Assembly (NCBI RefSeq): GCF_020829445.1
Contig: NZ_JAIVFV010000037.1
Coordinates: 1-47,396 of the forward strand
Length of the DNA stretch: 47,396 nt
DNA from: Nostoc sp. CHAB 5836
GTDB lineage: Bacteria > Cyanobacteriota > Cyanobacteriia > Cyanobacteriales > Nostocaceae
Direction: 5' to 3'
Part shown: piece after piece, positions 1 to 7,385 of the stretch
How the letters are laid out: each line of letters opens with the position of its first letter
Position numbering within the stretch: the stretch's first letter is position 1
Translations under genes and position numbers: made by a program
Notes under the pieces: model-generated
Seen by the model: only the letters and a program-made list of their open reading frames with translations
What the model was told of the DNA's origin: nothing
Databases searched by the model: none

Positions 1-1018
1 CGTAATCAAAAAGAATGGTGAACTTACGCTTGTGTTGCGCCATAGGAACTAAATCGGGGTGCAAGCGTTCTAAATTTTCGTTACCGACTCGACCGTTCCA
101 GATTCCGGGGAGTGCGATCGCTACATACCCCAACGACAGCAAGCAACCAGCCTTCTTCTCGCCCTCTGTAAGGATTACTCTTATTTCGGGGTGTGCCATG
201 ACCCAAGCCCAGAATCCTAACGCAACACCATCATGGGTGACAACTATATTTTCTGGCATCGGCACGTCATACCTCAACGATACCAACTTCCAGATATGGA
301 GGGGGACTCTCAGGTAGGTAACGCGGTTGGGGGTTTTCGGCGGGGACTCGTACTTAACTGGTTTTTGGGTTTGTTCTTGGGTTTCCTTATCCCATTGGAG
401 TCGTGGGTTGTCGGGTTTCATTCTTCCCCACTCCATCGGTAGCCAATCGTTATGAGGGTCAAGTCCACTAGCCCACCATGCACTGTTGATGTGAGCGTAT
501 CGTTGTAAATAGCTATCACGCAGTCGCCCATCGTTTCGTCGAGCGGTGTGGGGGAGAGCGTATAAAAGGTATTCGTAGATTTCCGAACCACTGAGAGAGC
601 GGACATTTAGCTCGGTAACTATGGGGTCAACGCCGGAATTGATAACCCATTCATGCCAATGGTTAGGAGCTAGCTGACTATTGGGATTTTGATGTGCATC
701 AACGCGTAGGCTCTTGGTAGGAGGCGCAACGCTGGGGGAAATAAGAGGAAGAGAGTTTTTGGGAAGAACTGCCCCAAGCTCTGACTTTTCAACTGCATCA
801 ATTATCACATCTGGAGTATCGTTTTGCTTCGGTAATGGAGGCAGAATTAGATGATGTTTTGTTAATTCTTTTTCGTCAATTATGAAATCAAAAACAGATG
901 CAATCTCTTGTGAAGTTTGTTGGTTGAGAATTTCACAAGTGATTTTTTGACGACTATAGGGTTGAAGTGATTTGCCGTAATTGGCATCTAGTAAGCGCCG
1001 ACGTTTTGCTTCTCCCAT
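1..1018 (-). CDS. DUF3854-type TOPRIM replication/mobile-element protein, partial
   Basis: An uninterrupted frame runs from ATG at 1018 off the left edge, so about 339 residues of the N-terminal part are visible. It starts MGEAKRRRLLDANYGKS, as many cyanobacterial DUF3854 proteins do (recollection of the family). Near residues 280-290 it has ILTEGEKKAG, which fits the TOPRIM acidic motif, and the visible end reads FTILFDY, where the DxD strand is expected. DUF3854 proteins are found on plasmids, phages and integrative elements, often fused to helicase or primase domains, so a role in element replication is likely but inferred. The gene is the most downstream visible member of a minus-strand series. 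Its C-terminal part, where a helicase domain could sit, is outside the window. Confidence 0.75.
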   Translation of the reverse strand, partial: MGEAKRRRLLDANYGKSLQPYSRQKITCEILNQQTSQEIASVFDFIIDEKELTKHHLILPPLPKQNDTPDVIIDAVEKSELGAVLPKNSLPLISPSVAPPTKSLRVDAHQNPNSQLAPNHWHEWVINSGVDPIVTELNVRSLSGSEIYEYLLYALPHTARRNDGRLRDSYLQRYAHINSAWWASGLDPHNDWLPMEWGRMKPDNPRLQWDKETQEQTQKPVKYESPPKTPNRVTYLRVPLHIWKLVSLRYDVPMPENIVVTHDGVALGFWAWVMAHPEIRVILTEGEKKAGCLLSLGYVAIALPGIWNGRVGNENLERLHPDLVPMAQHKRKFTILFDY

Positions 1019-1116
1019 GATTTAACTCCGATTAGTGACTTAATTTGAATCGAATTGCTATAAAAAAGAAGGGAAAAGGTTAAAGGAGTGAAAAAATCCT
1101 TTAACCCAAAACTTTC

Positions 1117-1713
1117 TCATTTCCCCCCGGTGTGCGGTCGAAACGTGAGATTAATACGTGTGCTAACGACTTTATTGGTCTTGGGAACCTGATGCAGATG
1201 TGTGGACTGGCAGCCGGGGTGCATAATCAACAAACTCCCGTGTTCGAGCCAAAAGTCAGTAGGTTTGCCAATTAGGGGTTTAATTTGAAACTTGCGAACA
1301 CTACCGAGACTGATTGAAGCAATCGCTGGGGATAGTCCCATCGAAGAATCAGTGTCAGCGTGCCAGCCGATAGAATCCATACCTGTGCGATACTGATTAC
1401 CGATGACGATACGGAACTTGTAACCAGTTAGCGCAGTGATTCTGTCCCGCAAGTTAGCCAGATTGTCTGTCCAAGTCAGGGGTTTCAAAAACACGCTATT
1501 GGAGTATAGGTAATCACAGCCTTTGTCACCGTATAAGCACTCCAAGCGGGGAACGGGCATTGTTTTACCCGCCATACGTATTTGATTTTGCTGCCACTTC
1601 AGTTTCAAACAGTGTTGGTATAGTTCGTTGGCTTGTTCAGTTCTTAAGAAATCAGGGTAATAAGTGATGGGTAAAACTGGTGCTGATTCATTGAATAAAT
1701 TGAGTTGTTGCAT
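1117..1713 (-). CDS. AlkB-like 2-oxoglutarate/Fe(II) dioxygenase
   Basis: 198 residues, the usual size for compact AlkB homologues. The iron ligands are visible: HAD in SIGWHADTDSSMG (about residues 118-120) and a later His in STHLHQVPKT. The 2-oxoglutarate-binding RxNxTFR motif follows in RINLTFRPH near the C-terminus, and NQYRTGMDSIGWH is the substrate-lid/active-site run typical of the family. AlkB enzymes oxidatively remove alkyl groups from DNA or RNA bases; mobile-element copies are thought to protect element DNA. The start at 1713 is preceded by GGAG about 8 bases upstream. It lies between the DUF3854 gene and a small unknown gene on the same strand. Family assignment is firm; the substrate is unknown. 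Confidence 0.9.
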   Translation of the reverse strand: MQQLNLFNESAPVLPITYYPDFLRTEQANELYQHCLKLKWQQNQIRMAGKTMPVPRLECLYGDKGCDYLYSNSVFLKPLTWTDNLANLRDRITALTGYKFRIVIGNQYRTGMDSIGWHADTDSSMGLSPAIASISLGSVRKFQIKPLIGKPTDFWLEHGSLLIMHPGCQSTHLHQVPKTNKVVSTRINLTFRPHTGGK

Positions 1714-1786
1714 GGTTTTTCTCCGAATAAAGAATGTCTGCTGAAGGAATTACTGTTAGTTTTGGTTTGGGAAAAATACTTTAAGT

Positions 1787-2059
1787 TTATTGAGATACTT
1801 GCTCCCAATACTCAATAACAAAATCATGGGCTTGCTGTAACACTTGAGGGAGTAAAAATAACGGGACTTCCCAAGCGGCAATAACGCTACCAGCAAAACA
1901 TTCTGCTAGTTCAACCCGAATACATTCTGGTAAATTGCTTATCTTAAACTTGAGTGAATGATCTTCGTTGTTTGGTAGCTGAACAAAAAAATAATCGTCG
2001 TGCATGATATCGGCAACAAGACCGTATTTTTCTGCCAAGGTTTTTCGTAGAGTATTCAT
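1787..2059 (-). CDS. Small protein of unknown function
   Basis: A 90-residue frame starting MNTLRKTLAEKYGLV. A longer frame reaches back to 2182, but that would overlap the DinD-like gene by about 100 bases, so the ATG at 2059 is preferred; it leaves a 26-base spacer. The protein is mildly acidic, without an obvious signal peptide or membrane segment, and ends FVIEYWEQVSQ. I do not recognise the family. The position within a tight co-directional gene series supports it being real. Confidence 0.55.
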   Translation of the reverse strand: MNTLRKTLAEKYGLVADIMHDDYFFVQLPNNEDHSLKFKISNLPECIRVELAECFAGSVIAAWEVPLFLLPQVLQQAHDFVIEYWEQVSQ

Positions 2060-2085
2060 AATGAAAGGTTGATTTAGGTAGGGAA

Positions 2086-2883
2086 TTATTTCAAGATGAC
2101 TTTTACTATTTCGGGCAACCAACGCAGTTGAAAAACAGTTTGATTTGAAGATTTGGCGACTGCGGGAACCATGCGACCCCATTGCTTACCAGATTCAGTA
2201 GGACGATAGGGAATTTTCAAGTCATTTGTTCTGTATTGCAGTCCAGAATCTACTAGCAAGTTGTTGACCAAACGTGCAGACATTCCCACCGCCTCGCCAA
2301 TTTGTGTTGGGTTGAGAAATGCGTCCTCTGCGGTATTAGTGGAAGCGATAGCAGTTTTTAATTCATCTGCTGCTGGCTTAAGTGCGGGGTTGACTCTGGT
2401 GGCGGCATTAACTGCTAACTGGGCGGTGAGGGATTTGTCTAGTCCAGCGAACTCACCTAGCATCATTGCCAACTGTGCGGCTTCGTGAGCTATGGTTGTT
2501 TTTGGTTGGTAGTTCTGACGAGTTTCTGCTTCGTGAGTTTTGACAGCAAAATAACTTTGGGCTGCTGCTATTTCTGGTTTTCGTGGATCTCCGTTCATTG
2601 CCACTAAATAACAGGCATAGCGAGAAAGACGATAGTCACTGGGTACATCTCTTGTATAAAGCCCAGCGTCGGTAAAGTGATTGAGTACTGAGGAGCCAGT
2701 GTTTTGACAACCAATTTTGGCTCGGTCGATAGCATCTACAAAACGCTGCCACTTTTTATAACCAAGCAGTTCCATCAACTCTCTAGCTAGCCAGTGTTCA
2801 TTACCGTTATCGTCTAGGTGACGAATTGTGTTAAACGGGCTGCTGTTATGATTGCTTTGGTGACTTATCAAGTTAGATATCAT
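2086..2883 (-). CDS. DinD/BRO-N-like phage-type protein
   Basis: 265 residues from the ATG at 2883, chosen because GAAGGAGA sits just upstream of it; an earlier in-frame ATG at 2898 lacks this. The N-terminal half resembles DNA-damage-inducible protein D and the BRO N-terminal domain: HWLARELMELLGYKKW (about 35-50), then YRLSRYACYLVAMNGDPRKP and AAAQSYFAVKTHEAE. The C-terminal third (NPTQIGEAVGMSARLVNNLL, then GRMVPAVAKSSNQTVFQLRW) looks like the KilAC/antirepressor-type winged helix of phage regulators. Such proteins are common on phages and plasmids and act in DNA-damage responses or as antirepressors; which applies here cannot be decided. It sits just downstream of DUF1392. Confidence 0.75.
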   Translation of the reverse strand: MISNLISHQSNHNSSPFNTIRHLDDNGNEHWLARELMELLGYKKWQRFVDAIDRAKIGCQNTGSSVLNHFTDAGLYTRDVPSDYRLSRYACYLVAMNGDPRKPEIAAAQSYFAVKTHEAETRQNYQPKTTIAHEAAQLAMMLGEFAGLDKSLTAQLAVNAATRVNPALKPAADELKTAIASTNTAEDAFLNPTQIGEAVGMSARLVNNLLVDSGLQYRTNDLKIPYRPTESGKQWGRMVPAVAKSSNQTVFQLRWLPEIVKVILK

Positions 2884-2902
2884 AATCGTCTCCTTCAAAA
2901 TT

Positions 2903-3361
2903 TTAGAGATTCACACGGACTAAACTTTTTTCACCGACCAGTGAAAAACGGTTCGATATAATCGGTAATTGAGTTAAGGTTGGCGACACCAATTCAACAA
3001 GGTAAAACCAGGAATTATTTACTAGCGCAATCCCCAAAATGAGACGCTGTTTTGCATCATTGCCGTAAGAACATAGGATTACTTTTTGCCCCAAAACAAA
3101 AGCGGGTTTTGGCACGGGTAGGTTTACTAATTCTCCAGTCCCGATGATTTGATGTTGTGTGGCGTGAACAATTTCATTACGACAATCAACTGAATAAAAC
3201 CAACATTCATGTTTCCACTGAACACCGCAGCAGTAACCGAATGTTTTGCTACTTCTCAAGTAAACTCTTTCTAGTAAATTGACTTCAACAGGTGGCATTG
3301 TTTTTCCCCAAGGAGGAGAGAGATACCAGCTTGTTTTAAGCGCGTTAATATGGTCAATCAT
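2903..3361 (-). CDS. DUF1392 family protein
   Basis: 152 residues starting MIDHINALKTSWYLSPPWG. This start matches what I recall of DUF1392 proteins, which occur in Nostoc-type cyanobacteria, often on plasmids. The sequence is rich in beta-type stretches (FGYCCGVQWKHECWFYSVD; SWFYLVELVSPTL) with no catalytic motif I can name. Its ATG overlaps the stop of the upstream methyltransferase gene by four bases (ATGA), so translational coupling is likely. Function unknown; the context suggests a mobile-element accessory gene. Confidence 0.7.
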   Translation of the reverse strand: MIDHINALKTSWYLSPPWGKTMPPVEVNLLERVYLRSSKTFGYCCGVQWKHECWFYSVDCRNEIVHATQHQIIGTGELVNLPVPKPAFVLGQKVILCSYGNDAKQRLILGIALVNNSWFYLVELVSPTLTQLPIISNRFSLVGEKSLVRVNL

Positions 3362-4338
3362 GCATTTTTCCTTTGTTGAGATAAAATTCTTTTTAGTCGG
3401 TCAAAAACTAGTGCAGCGCATTGAGGGACAATGGCATTGCCCAGAGCGATCAACTGCTGTTTGTGTTGTCTTCTGAGCGCAAGGTATTCTGTATAGAGTT
3501 GGTGATATTCTCGTTGGCAAGAGAGCGTAAGCGCTGCAACTTCATTACGAGTGAGCCGATTGAAACTGGGGATTGTGGCAGAGGTGAGCCAATAATCAAG
3601 TCCTGCTCTTTTAAGCAGACATCCGTCCAGCCCTGTGGTACGCCAATCATCGCCTCTACCAGATGTGGATTCAGTGAACGCCCCGTATTCAACTGAGTTG
3701 ATAAATGTGTGTTTCTGGGAGTTGCCAGCATCACCGCCGCCGACAGATGCAGGGTTTGTCCTCTCTTGTATGCGCTGATTCCAGGATGTATCCCGTCGGT
3801 CGCTTTGGGAGTAGGCAATAATCCACACTCTTTCTCGCTTGTGGACAGCCCCCACTTGGGCAGCCGAAACAATTCCCCACTCGACATCAAACCCCATCTG
3901 GGCAAACTCCCAGAGTACGGCACGGAAAAACCCACTTCCTTCAGCAGTGAGCAATCCGGGTACGTTTTCCACAATCGCCCAGTTTGGTCGAATCTCGCAA
4001 ATGATTCTCTTGAATTCCCCAAACAGATTGCGTTCATCCTGCGATGCTTTTTGTTTCCCCGCGAGGCTGAACGGAGGGCAGGGGAGTCCGGCGATGATGC
4101 CGTCAATTTCTCCAACTCCGACTCCTGCCAAAGACTTAACTGTAATGTCATGGATGTCCCCGATAATTGGAATTTGTGGGAAGCGCAGATTTAGAACTTG
4201 TTGGCAGTATTGATTAATCTCGCAAAAAGCCACGGTTTCAAAACCGCCAGTAATTATATGACCAAGGGTGAAACCGCCGATGCCAGAGCAGATGTCAAGA
4301 ACTTTTTGGGTTTTAAAGGGAGTGATTTGTTCTGTCAT
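3358..4338 (-). CDS. C5-cytosine DNA methyltransferase
   Basis: 326 residues with the canonical motif series: I, VLDICSGIGGFTLGH (about 13-27, AdoMet binding); IV, GLPCPPFSLAG (about 84-94) with the catalytic Cys; VI, ENVPGLL (about 124); VIII-like, VSAAQVGAVHKRERVWIIAY (about 158-177); and a C-terminal motif X-like ALGNAIVPQCA (about 298-308). The protein is short, with a small target-recognition region. No restriction endonuclease is seen next to it, so it is probably a solitary (phage/plasmid-type) methyltransferase. Its ATG overlaps the stop of the upstream HTH gene by four bases and its stop overlaps the DUF1392 start in the same way. A second long frame lies inside it (see 3450-4151). 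Confidence 0.93.
   Translation of the reverse strand: MTEQITPFKTQKVLDICSGIGGFTLGHIITGGFETVAFCEINQYCQQVLNLRFPQIPIIGDIHDITVKSLAGVGVGEIDGIIAGLPCPPFSLAGKQKASQDERNLFGEFKRIICEIRPNWAIVENVPGLLTAEGSGFFRAVLWEFAQMGFDVEWGIVSAAQVGAVHKRERVWIIAYSQSDRRDTSWNQRIQERTNPASVGGGDAGNSQKHTFINSVEYGAFTESTSGRGDDWRTTGLDGCLLKRAGLDYWLTSATIPSFNRLTRNEVAALTLSCQREYHQLYTEYLALRRQHKQQLIALGNAIVPQCAALVFDRLKRILSQQRKNA
3450..4151 (-). CDS. Possible overprinted gene inside the methyltransferase, +1 frame
   Basis: A 233-codon stop-free frame with an ATG lies wholly inside the methyltransferase gene, shifted by one base. Its translation does not look random. It begins MTLQLSLWQESELEKLTASS and contains GRLWKTYPDCSLL, LMSSGELFRLPKW, CGLLPTPKATDG and LNPHLVEAMIGVPQGWTDV. 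Runs of the form SGELxxLP, LLPTPxAxD and LNPxxVExMxGxPxGWT recall standalone proteins commonly encoded by phages and cyanobacteria near methyltransferase genes (recollection, not a search). The LLPTP stretch is read from the same bases as motif VIII (RERVWIIAYS). Two explanations remain: a conserved overprinted gene, or a database-wide shadow frame of methyltransferases. Expression is unproven. Confidence 0.35.
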   Translation of the reverse strand: MTLQLSLWQESELEKLTASSPDSPALRSASRGNKKHRRMNAICLGNSRESFARFDQTGRLWKTYPDCSLLKEVGFSVPYSGSLPRWGLMSSGELFRLPKWGLSTSEKECGLLPTPKATDGIHPGISAYKRGQTLHLSAAVMLATPRNTHLSTQLNTGRSLNPHLVEAMIGVPQGWTDVCLKEQDLIIGSPLPQSPVSIGSLVMKLQRLRSLANENITNSIQNTLRSEDNTNSS

Positions 4339-4616
4339 GCTTTTCTCCCCAATAAATAATTAATGGCTTCTGGATCAAGAGAGGTAATACGTTTTTTAAT
4401 TGATTGAGGTGGATGCTCAAGAAATTGTTTAAGATGCCATCTGCGGATTTGGTAATGTTTAGCAGAGCGTCTTGTAGCTTTGAGCCATCCTCTTTTTACC
4501 CACCTACAGACAGTTGAGAAATTCAATCGAAGAACTTGAGCTATTTGTTTTATAGTGTAGATTTCAGCTTTTGCCTCAATAATTTTTAGCTGTTGTTCAG
4601 TCCATTTGGTATGCAT
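4335..4616 (-). CDS. Small helix-turn-helix DNA-binding protein
   Basis: 93 residues from ATG 4616, chosen because GGGAGGT lies six bases upstream; an in-frame ATG at 4634 has no such site and overlaps the preceding gene. YTIKQIAQVLRLNFSTVCRW (about 26-45) followed by VKRGWLKATRR is a helix-turn-helix with a basic wing, as in MerR/excisionase-type proteins. It overlaps the methyltransferase start by ATGA, so it could regulate the methyltransferase module or act as an element regulator. That role is inferred from position only. Confidence 0.65.
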   Translation of the reverse strand: MHTKWTEQQLKIIEAKAEIYTIKQIAQVLRLNFSTVCRWVKRGWLKATRRSAKHYQIRRWHLKQFLEHPPQSIKKRITSLDPEAINYLLGRKA

Positions 4617-4630
4617 CTGATTACCTCCCT

Positions 4631-4840
4631 TCAAGATGCAGATTTAGTAGAATTTTCTTTGAGAATCTGAGCGCTGATAGATTCAAAGTCCACCTGAGCA
4701 ATCTTCAAATTAATCAACATTTCTCCACTGTTATAAAGGTCTGTAATGTGCTGCTTAATTGCCAAATCTGACAGCCCATCAGGAATAGTTATCTGTGCTT
4801 CACTGATGATTTTATCTACTACTGTGACAATGACTTTCAT
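4631..4840 (-). CDS. Small acidic protein of unknown function
   Basis: 69 residues, MKVIVTVVDKIISEAQITIP, predicted to begin with a beta strand followed by a helix (SDLAIKQHITDLYNSGEML). No recognisable motif. It sits 15 bases upstream of the HTH gene start on the same strand and fits the tight spacing of the series, which is the main evidence that it is real. Confidence 0.5.
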   Translation of the reverse strand: MKVIVTVVDKIISEAQITIPDGLSDLAIKQHITDLYNSGEMLINLKIAQVDFESISAQILKENSTKSAS

Positions 4841-4907
4841 GGTTTAATTCCTCTGTGATTAATGGATAAATCAGGAGTCAGAATAATTCTGACTCCTGAC
4901 AACTGAA

Positions 4908-5726
4908 TTACACTGCTCCAGTTTTTACCGCTTGCAATTGCTCTATCCATGCACTGATTGCAGCTAATTCATCAGCACCCTTAGCAACAGCATCAATAAC
5001 AAGATTTTGATAAGAAGATTCAGCATCCTTGGGAGATTCACACTTGTCTGATGCCCAAGCCAAACACATCGTTTTTATCAGTTCATCAATCTTGCTGATA
5101 TTTAATTGACTGGGATTAGTAGCATTTTGAAATTCCAACCACTCTCTGACCAAATCGAGGGGATAATCAAGCAAAGTGCGAATCTGTTTTACTCGTAAGT
5201 CTTGTGTGTGTATTGCTTGAGGAACTACACTAAGTTTTGGTGTGGATGAAGTGCCATTTAACCGAAATTGAATGTCATGAATGATAGTTGCCCAGTCAGC
5301 ATCTTTATCCCACTCCCTACGAATACGTACACGCGTTACTGCATCATAAAGTCGGCAAAACACCACGTTTTCTTCTCCAGCAGCAACAGAAATGATTAGG
5401 GGTTTATCAAAATCTTGAACGCTTGATGCAGCTAAAAGAAAGCTTTTGGCGAAATTGGTTTCAATGCCAGTTCTGACAATGTAGATTTCATCGGCTCTCA
5501 CAACGATGTCTAACTTAATGTTGTCCTTACCTTTAAATTCTTTCGCTGTTAATCTCAGTTCTGATATGTAACCAGTCAGCCCTCTTTCTAAAACAGGAAT
5601 CGTTTTATCCTTATCCATATCGTAGTGATACCAGAGATAGGATTCCCCGCTTAATTCTCCGTTTTTGACGTAGAGGTAAATCGGTGATGGTGGGTGGCAT
5701 AAACCTAGTTTGATTTCAGTAGTCAT
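4908..5726 (-). CDS. Protein of unknown function (phage/plasmid module)
   Basis: 272 residues. The N-terminal two thirds are beta-rich (IYLYVKNGELSGESYLWYHY; LDIVVRADEIYIVRTGIETN) with a run FCRLYDAVTRVRIRREW that could be part of a nucleic-acid-binding fold. The last 100 residues are helical (RVKQIRTLLDYPLDLVREWL; IDELIKTMCLAWASD). There is no signal peptide, membrane segment or catalytic motif I can name. It is the largest unknown of the minus-strand module and may be a structural or single-strand-binding-like protein of the element, but this is not demonstrated. Confidence 0.6.
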   Translation of the reverse strand: MTTEIKLGLCHPPSPIYLYVKNGELSGESYLWYHYDMDKDKTIPVLERGLTGYISELRLTAKEFKGKDNIKLDIVVRADEIYIVRTGIETNFAKSFLLAASSVQDFDKPLIISVAAGEENVVFCRLYDAVTRVRIRREWDKDADWATIIHDIQFRLNGTSSTPKLSVVPQAIHTQDLRVKQIRTLLDYPLDLVREWLEFQNATNPSQLNISKIDELIKTMCLAWASDKCESPKDAESSYQNLVIDAVAKGADELAAISAWIEQLQAVKTGAV

Positions 5727-5771
5727 GTGTTTTTGGTGTGATAATTAGTGGTTTGTAGTATCATCTGCTTT

Positions 5772-6161
5772 CTAAACAGAATCTTGCTGATTCCGGTCTA
5801 GCTCCCATTGCAAATAAGTAAGCGCAGTTTGAGCATCGGCAATATTTAAATCAGGGGTGTATCCCTCGGACAACAGTTGCTTGTAGTCGGGATGGGAAGC
5901 AATAAGAGATATCAGGCTTTGGGCAATTTCAACTAATTGGCTGAGATTCAAATTAGACATTTCAAAGCCGAGTCTGGAACATAAATCTCTGGCTTTCACC
6001 CCGATGGTTCCTGGTTCAATTTCTGTGGTTAACTCTTCAAGTAGAGATTGAAAACTAGGATGTTCATCGTTAATTTCAATCTCAAATAAACCTGCGCTCT
6101 GTGTGGCAATATTTGTCCAATCGGGTAAAGTTTCTGCAATCGTTCTGGTGTAAAGTTTCAT
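5772..6161 (-). CDS. Protein of unknown function
   Basis: 129 residues, acidic, starting MKLYTRTIAETLPDWTNI. Predicted helical C-terminal half (LVEIAQSLISLIASHPDYKQ; DAQTALTYLQWELDRNQQ). No recognised motif. It lies 45 bases upstream of the 4908-5726 gene on the same strand and about 15 bases downstream of the next small gene, which fits a co-transcribed series. Confidence 0.5.
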   Translation of the reverse strand: MKLYTRTIAETLPDWTNIATQSAGLFEIEINDEHPSFQSLLEELTTEIEPGTIGVKARDLCSRLGFEMSNLNLSQLVEIAQSLISLIASHPDYKQLLSEGYTPDLNIADAQTALTYLQWELDRNQQDSV

Positions 6162-6176
6162 GATTTTTCTATAGGA

Positions 6177-6380
6177 TTAAAAATCCTCTGCAATCTCCAA
6201 CAGAAAGCCGCATCCAGTATTCTGCACTTGCACCAGTTCTTTATCTAGCAGTGTTTGAATGACTGAATTGGAAACTTGGAATTGAAGAGAGTGCAATGGA
6301 ATGCAACCCCCACAAAGTTGAAGTAAACGCAGTAAATGGTTGGCTCTACGGTCAAAGTTGCTATTTACTTCTTTAGCCAT
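6177..6380 (-). CDS. Small winged-helix-like protein
   Basis: 67 residues from ATG 6380 (AGGTG lies just upstream); a GTG at 6389 would add three residues. The sequence (NHLLRLLQLCGGCIPLHSLQ, then VSNSVIQTLLDKELVQVQ) fits a small winged-helix layout: helix, turn, recognition-like helix, beta hairpin. It appears to be the first gene of the minus-strand module and is divergent from the HNH pair, with about 160 bases between, so a regulatory role for this intergenic region is plausible but unproven. Confidence 0.45.
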   Translation of the reverse strand: MAKEVNSNFDRRANHLLRLLQLCGGCIPLHSLQFQVSNSVIQTLLDKELVQVQNTGCGFLLEIAEDF

Positions 6381-6494
6381 TGTTTGCACCTAACTGTAGC
6401 GAACTGCAAACATCCAGCGATAAAACTGCAAACAATCAGCCTTTCATTGCAGAGATTGCGACTGCGATGAAATCGACTTGAAGGGTAGTAAAGC

Positions 6495-6500
6495 TATAAT
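6495..6500 (+). promoter_or_regulatory. Possible -10 element (TATAAT) of the HNH pair
   Basis: A perfect TATAAT lies 43 bases upstream of the ATG at 6544. The best -35-like hexamer, TTGAAG at 6478, is only 11 bases away, which is too short, so this is a weak promoter call. It argues against using the TTG at 6478 as the start of the following gene. Confidence 0.3.
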
Positions 6501-6543
6501 TAGGATACAAGACAAGCCAGATAGCGCCGATGAAGAATCACAT

Positions 6544-6921
6544 ATGGCAGAATTAACAATTCAAATTTCTGATGAACTAGCTCAACGTTTAGAACCTCTG
6601 CAAAATCGCTTACCTGAATTGCTTTGGCAATTGTTAGACGTTGCTAATTTACCAACAAATTCTCAGCCAACAATCAAAACAGAGACGACAGATATTCCCG
6701 CAGTTTATCAAGAAGTTCTTGATTTTTTAATTAAGCGTCCAACTCCTGAAGAAATAGTTGCTTTTAAAGTTTCGCCCCAAGCGCAAACGCGGTTGTCAGA
6801 ATTATTAGAAAAAAACCGCTCGACAACACTCAATCCAATGGAATTAGCTGAGTTAGATGTTTATGAGCAATTAGAACATATGATGATTTTATTAAAGGCA
6901 CGAGCTTTAAAACGCGATTAG
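6544..6921 (+). CDS. Small partner protein of the HNH endonuclease
   Basis: 125 residues from ATG 6544 (MAELTIQISDELAQRLEPL). The N-terminus has a short beta strand and helix like the ribbon or antitoxin-type proteins that precede HNH or PIN genes in cyanobacteria. The middle carries RPTPEEIVAFKVSPQAQTRL and the end is helical and basic (LLKARALKRD). The HNH gene starts five bases after its stop, so the two are co-translated. I recall this gene pair in many cyanobacterial genomes, often in several copies. A toxin-antitoxin relationship is possible but not shown. Confidence 0.6.
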   Translation: MAELTIQISDELAQRLEPLQNRLPELLWQLLDVANLPTNSQPTIKTETTDIPAVYQEVLDFLIKRPTPEEIVAFKVSPQAQTRLSELLEKNRSTTLNPMELAELDVYEQLEHMMILLKARALKRD

Positions 6922-6926
6922 CTAAG

Positions 6927-7340
6927 ATGACATCTAATTCAATTTCTGCGGAACTGCGTAAGCTTGTAATACAGAGAGCTTCAGGATGTTGTGAATATTG
7001 CCTAATACATCAGGATTTTTCAATTTATACCCATGAAGTAGACCATATTATTGCGGTAAAACATGGAGGTGAAACGACTGCTGATAATTTGGCACTTTCA
7101 TGTTTATCTTGTAACCGTCATAAAGGTTCTGACTTTGCTACGATAGACCAAGTTACTAAAGAAATTGTCCCGTTGTTTAATCCCCGTCGTCAGGTTTGGG
7201 ATGAACATTTCCATGTTGAACGTGCGAGAATTGAAGGGAAAACTCAAATTGGTCAAGGGACTGCAAGGTTACTTCAGTTGAATATTCCTAATCGTGTGCT
7301 GGAACGGCAAGTTTTGATGAGCCAAGGGCAGTATCCATAG
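6927..7340 (+). CDS. HNH endonuclease
   Basis: 137 residues. The HNH core is clear: CCEYC (about 21-25), VDHIIAVKHGGE (about 39-50) with the metal-binding Asp-His, then NLALSCLSCNRHKGSD (about 55-70). The two CxxC-type pairs form a zinc site that stabilises the beta-beta-alpha-metal fold. Such short HNH proteins cut DNA and are frequent around mobile elements. It directly follows the 6544-6921 gene. Target and biological role are unknown. Confidence 0.85.
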   Translation: MTSNSISAELRKLVIQRASGCCEYCLIHQDFSIYTHEVDHIIAVKHGGETTADNLALSCLSCNRHKGSDFATIDQVTKEIVPLFNPRRQVWDEHFHVERARIEGKTQIGQGTARLLQLNIPNRVLERQVLMSQGQYP

Positions 7341-7385
7341 AGGTAATTACATTGTTGAAATATTGGATTTTAAGATTAGTTTTGG

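Noticed and set aside
15..606. Three short open frames on both strands near the left edge
   Set aside because: They are shadows of the continuous DUF3854-type frame on the minus strand, which reads through from 1018 to base 1.
1787..2182. Longer version of the small minus-strand gene starting at 2182
   Set aside because: It would overlap the DinD-like gene by nearly 100 bases; the ATG at 2059 gives a normal spacer.
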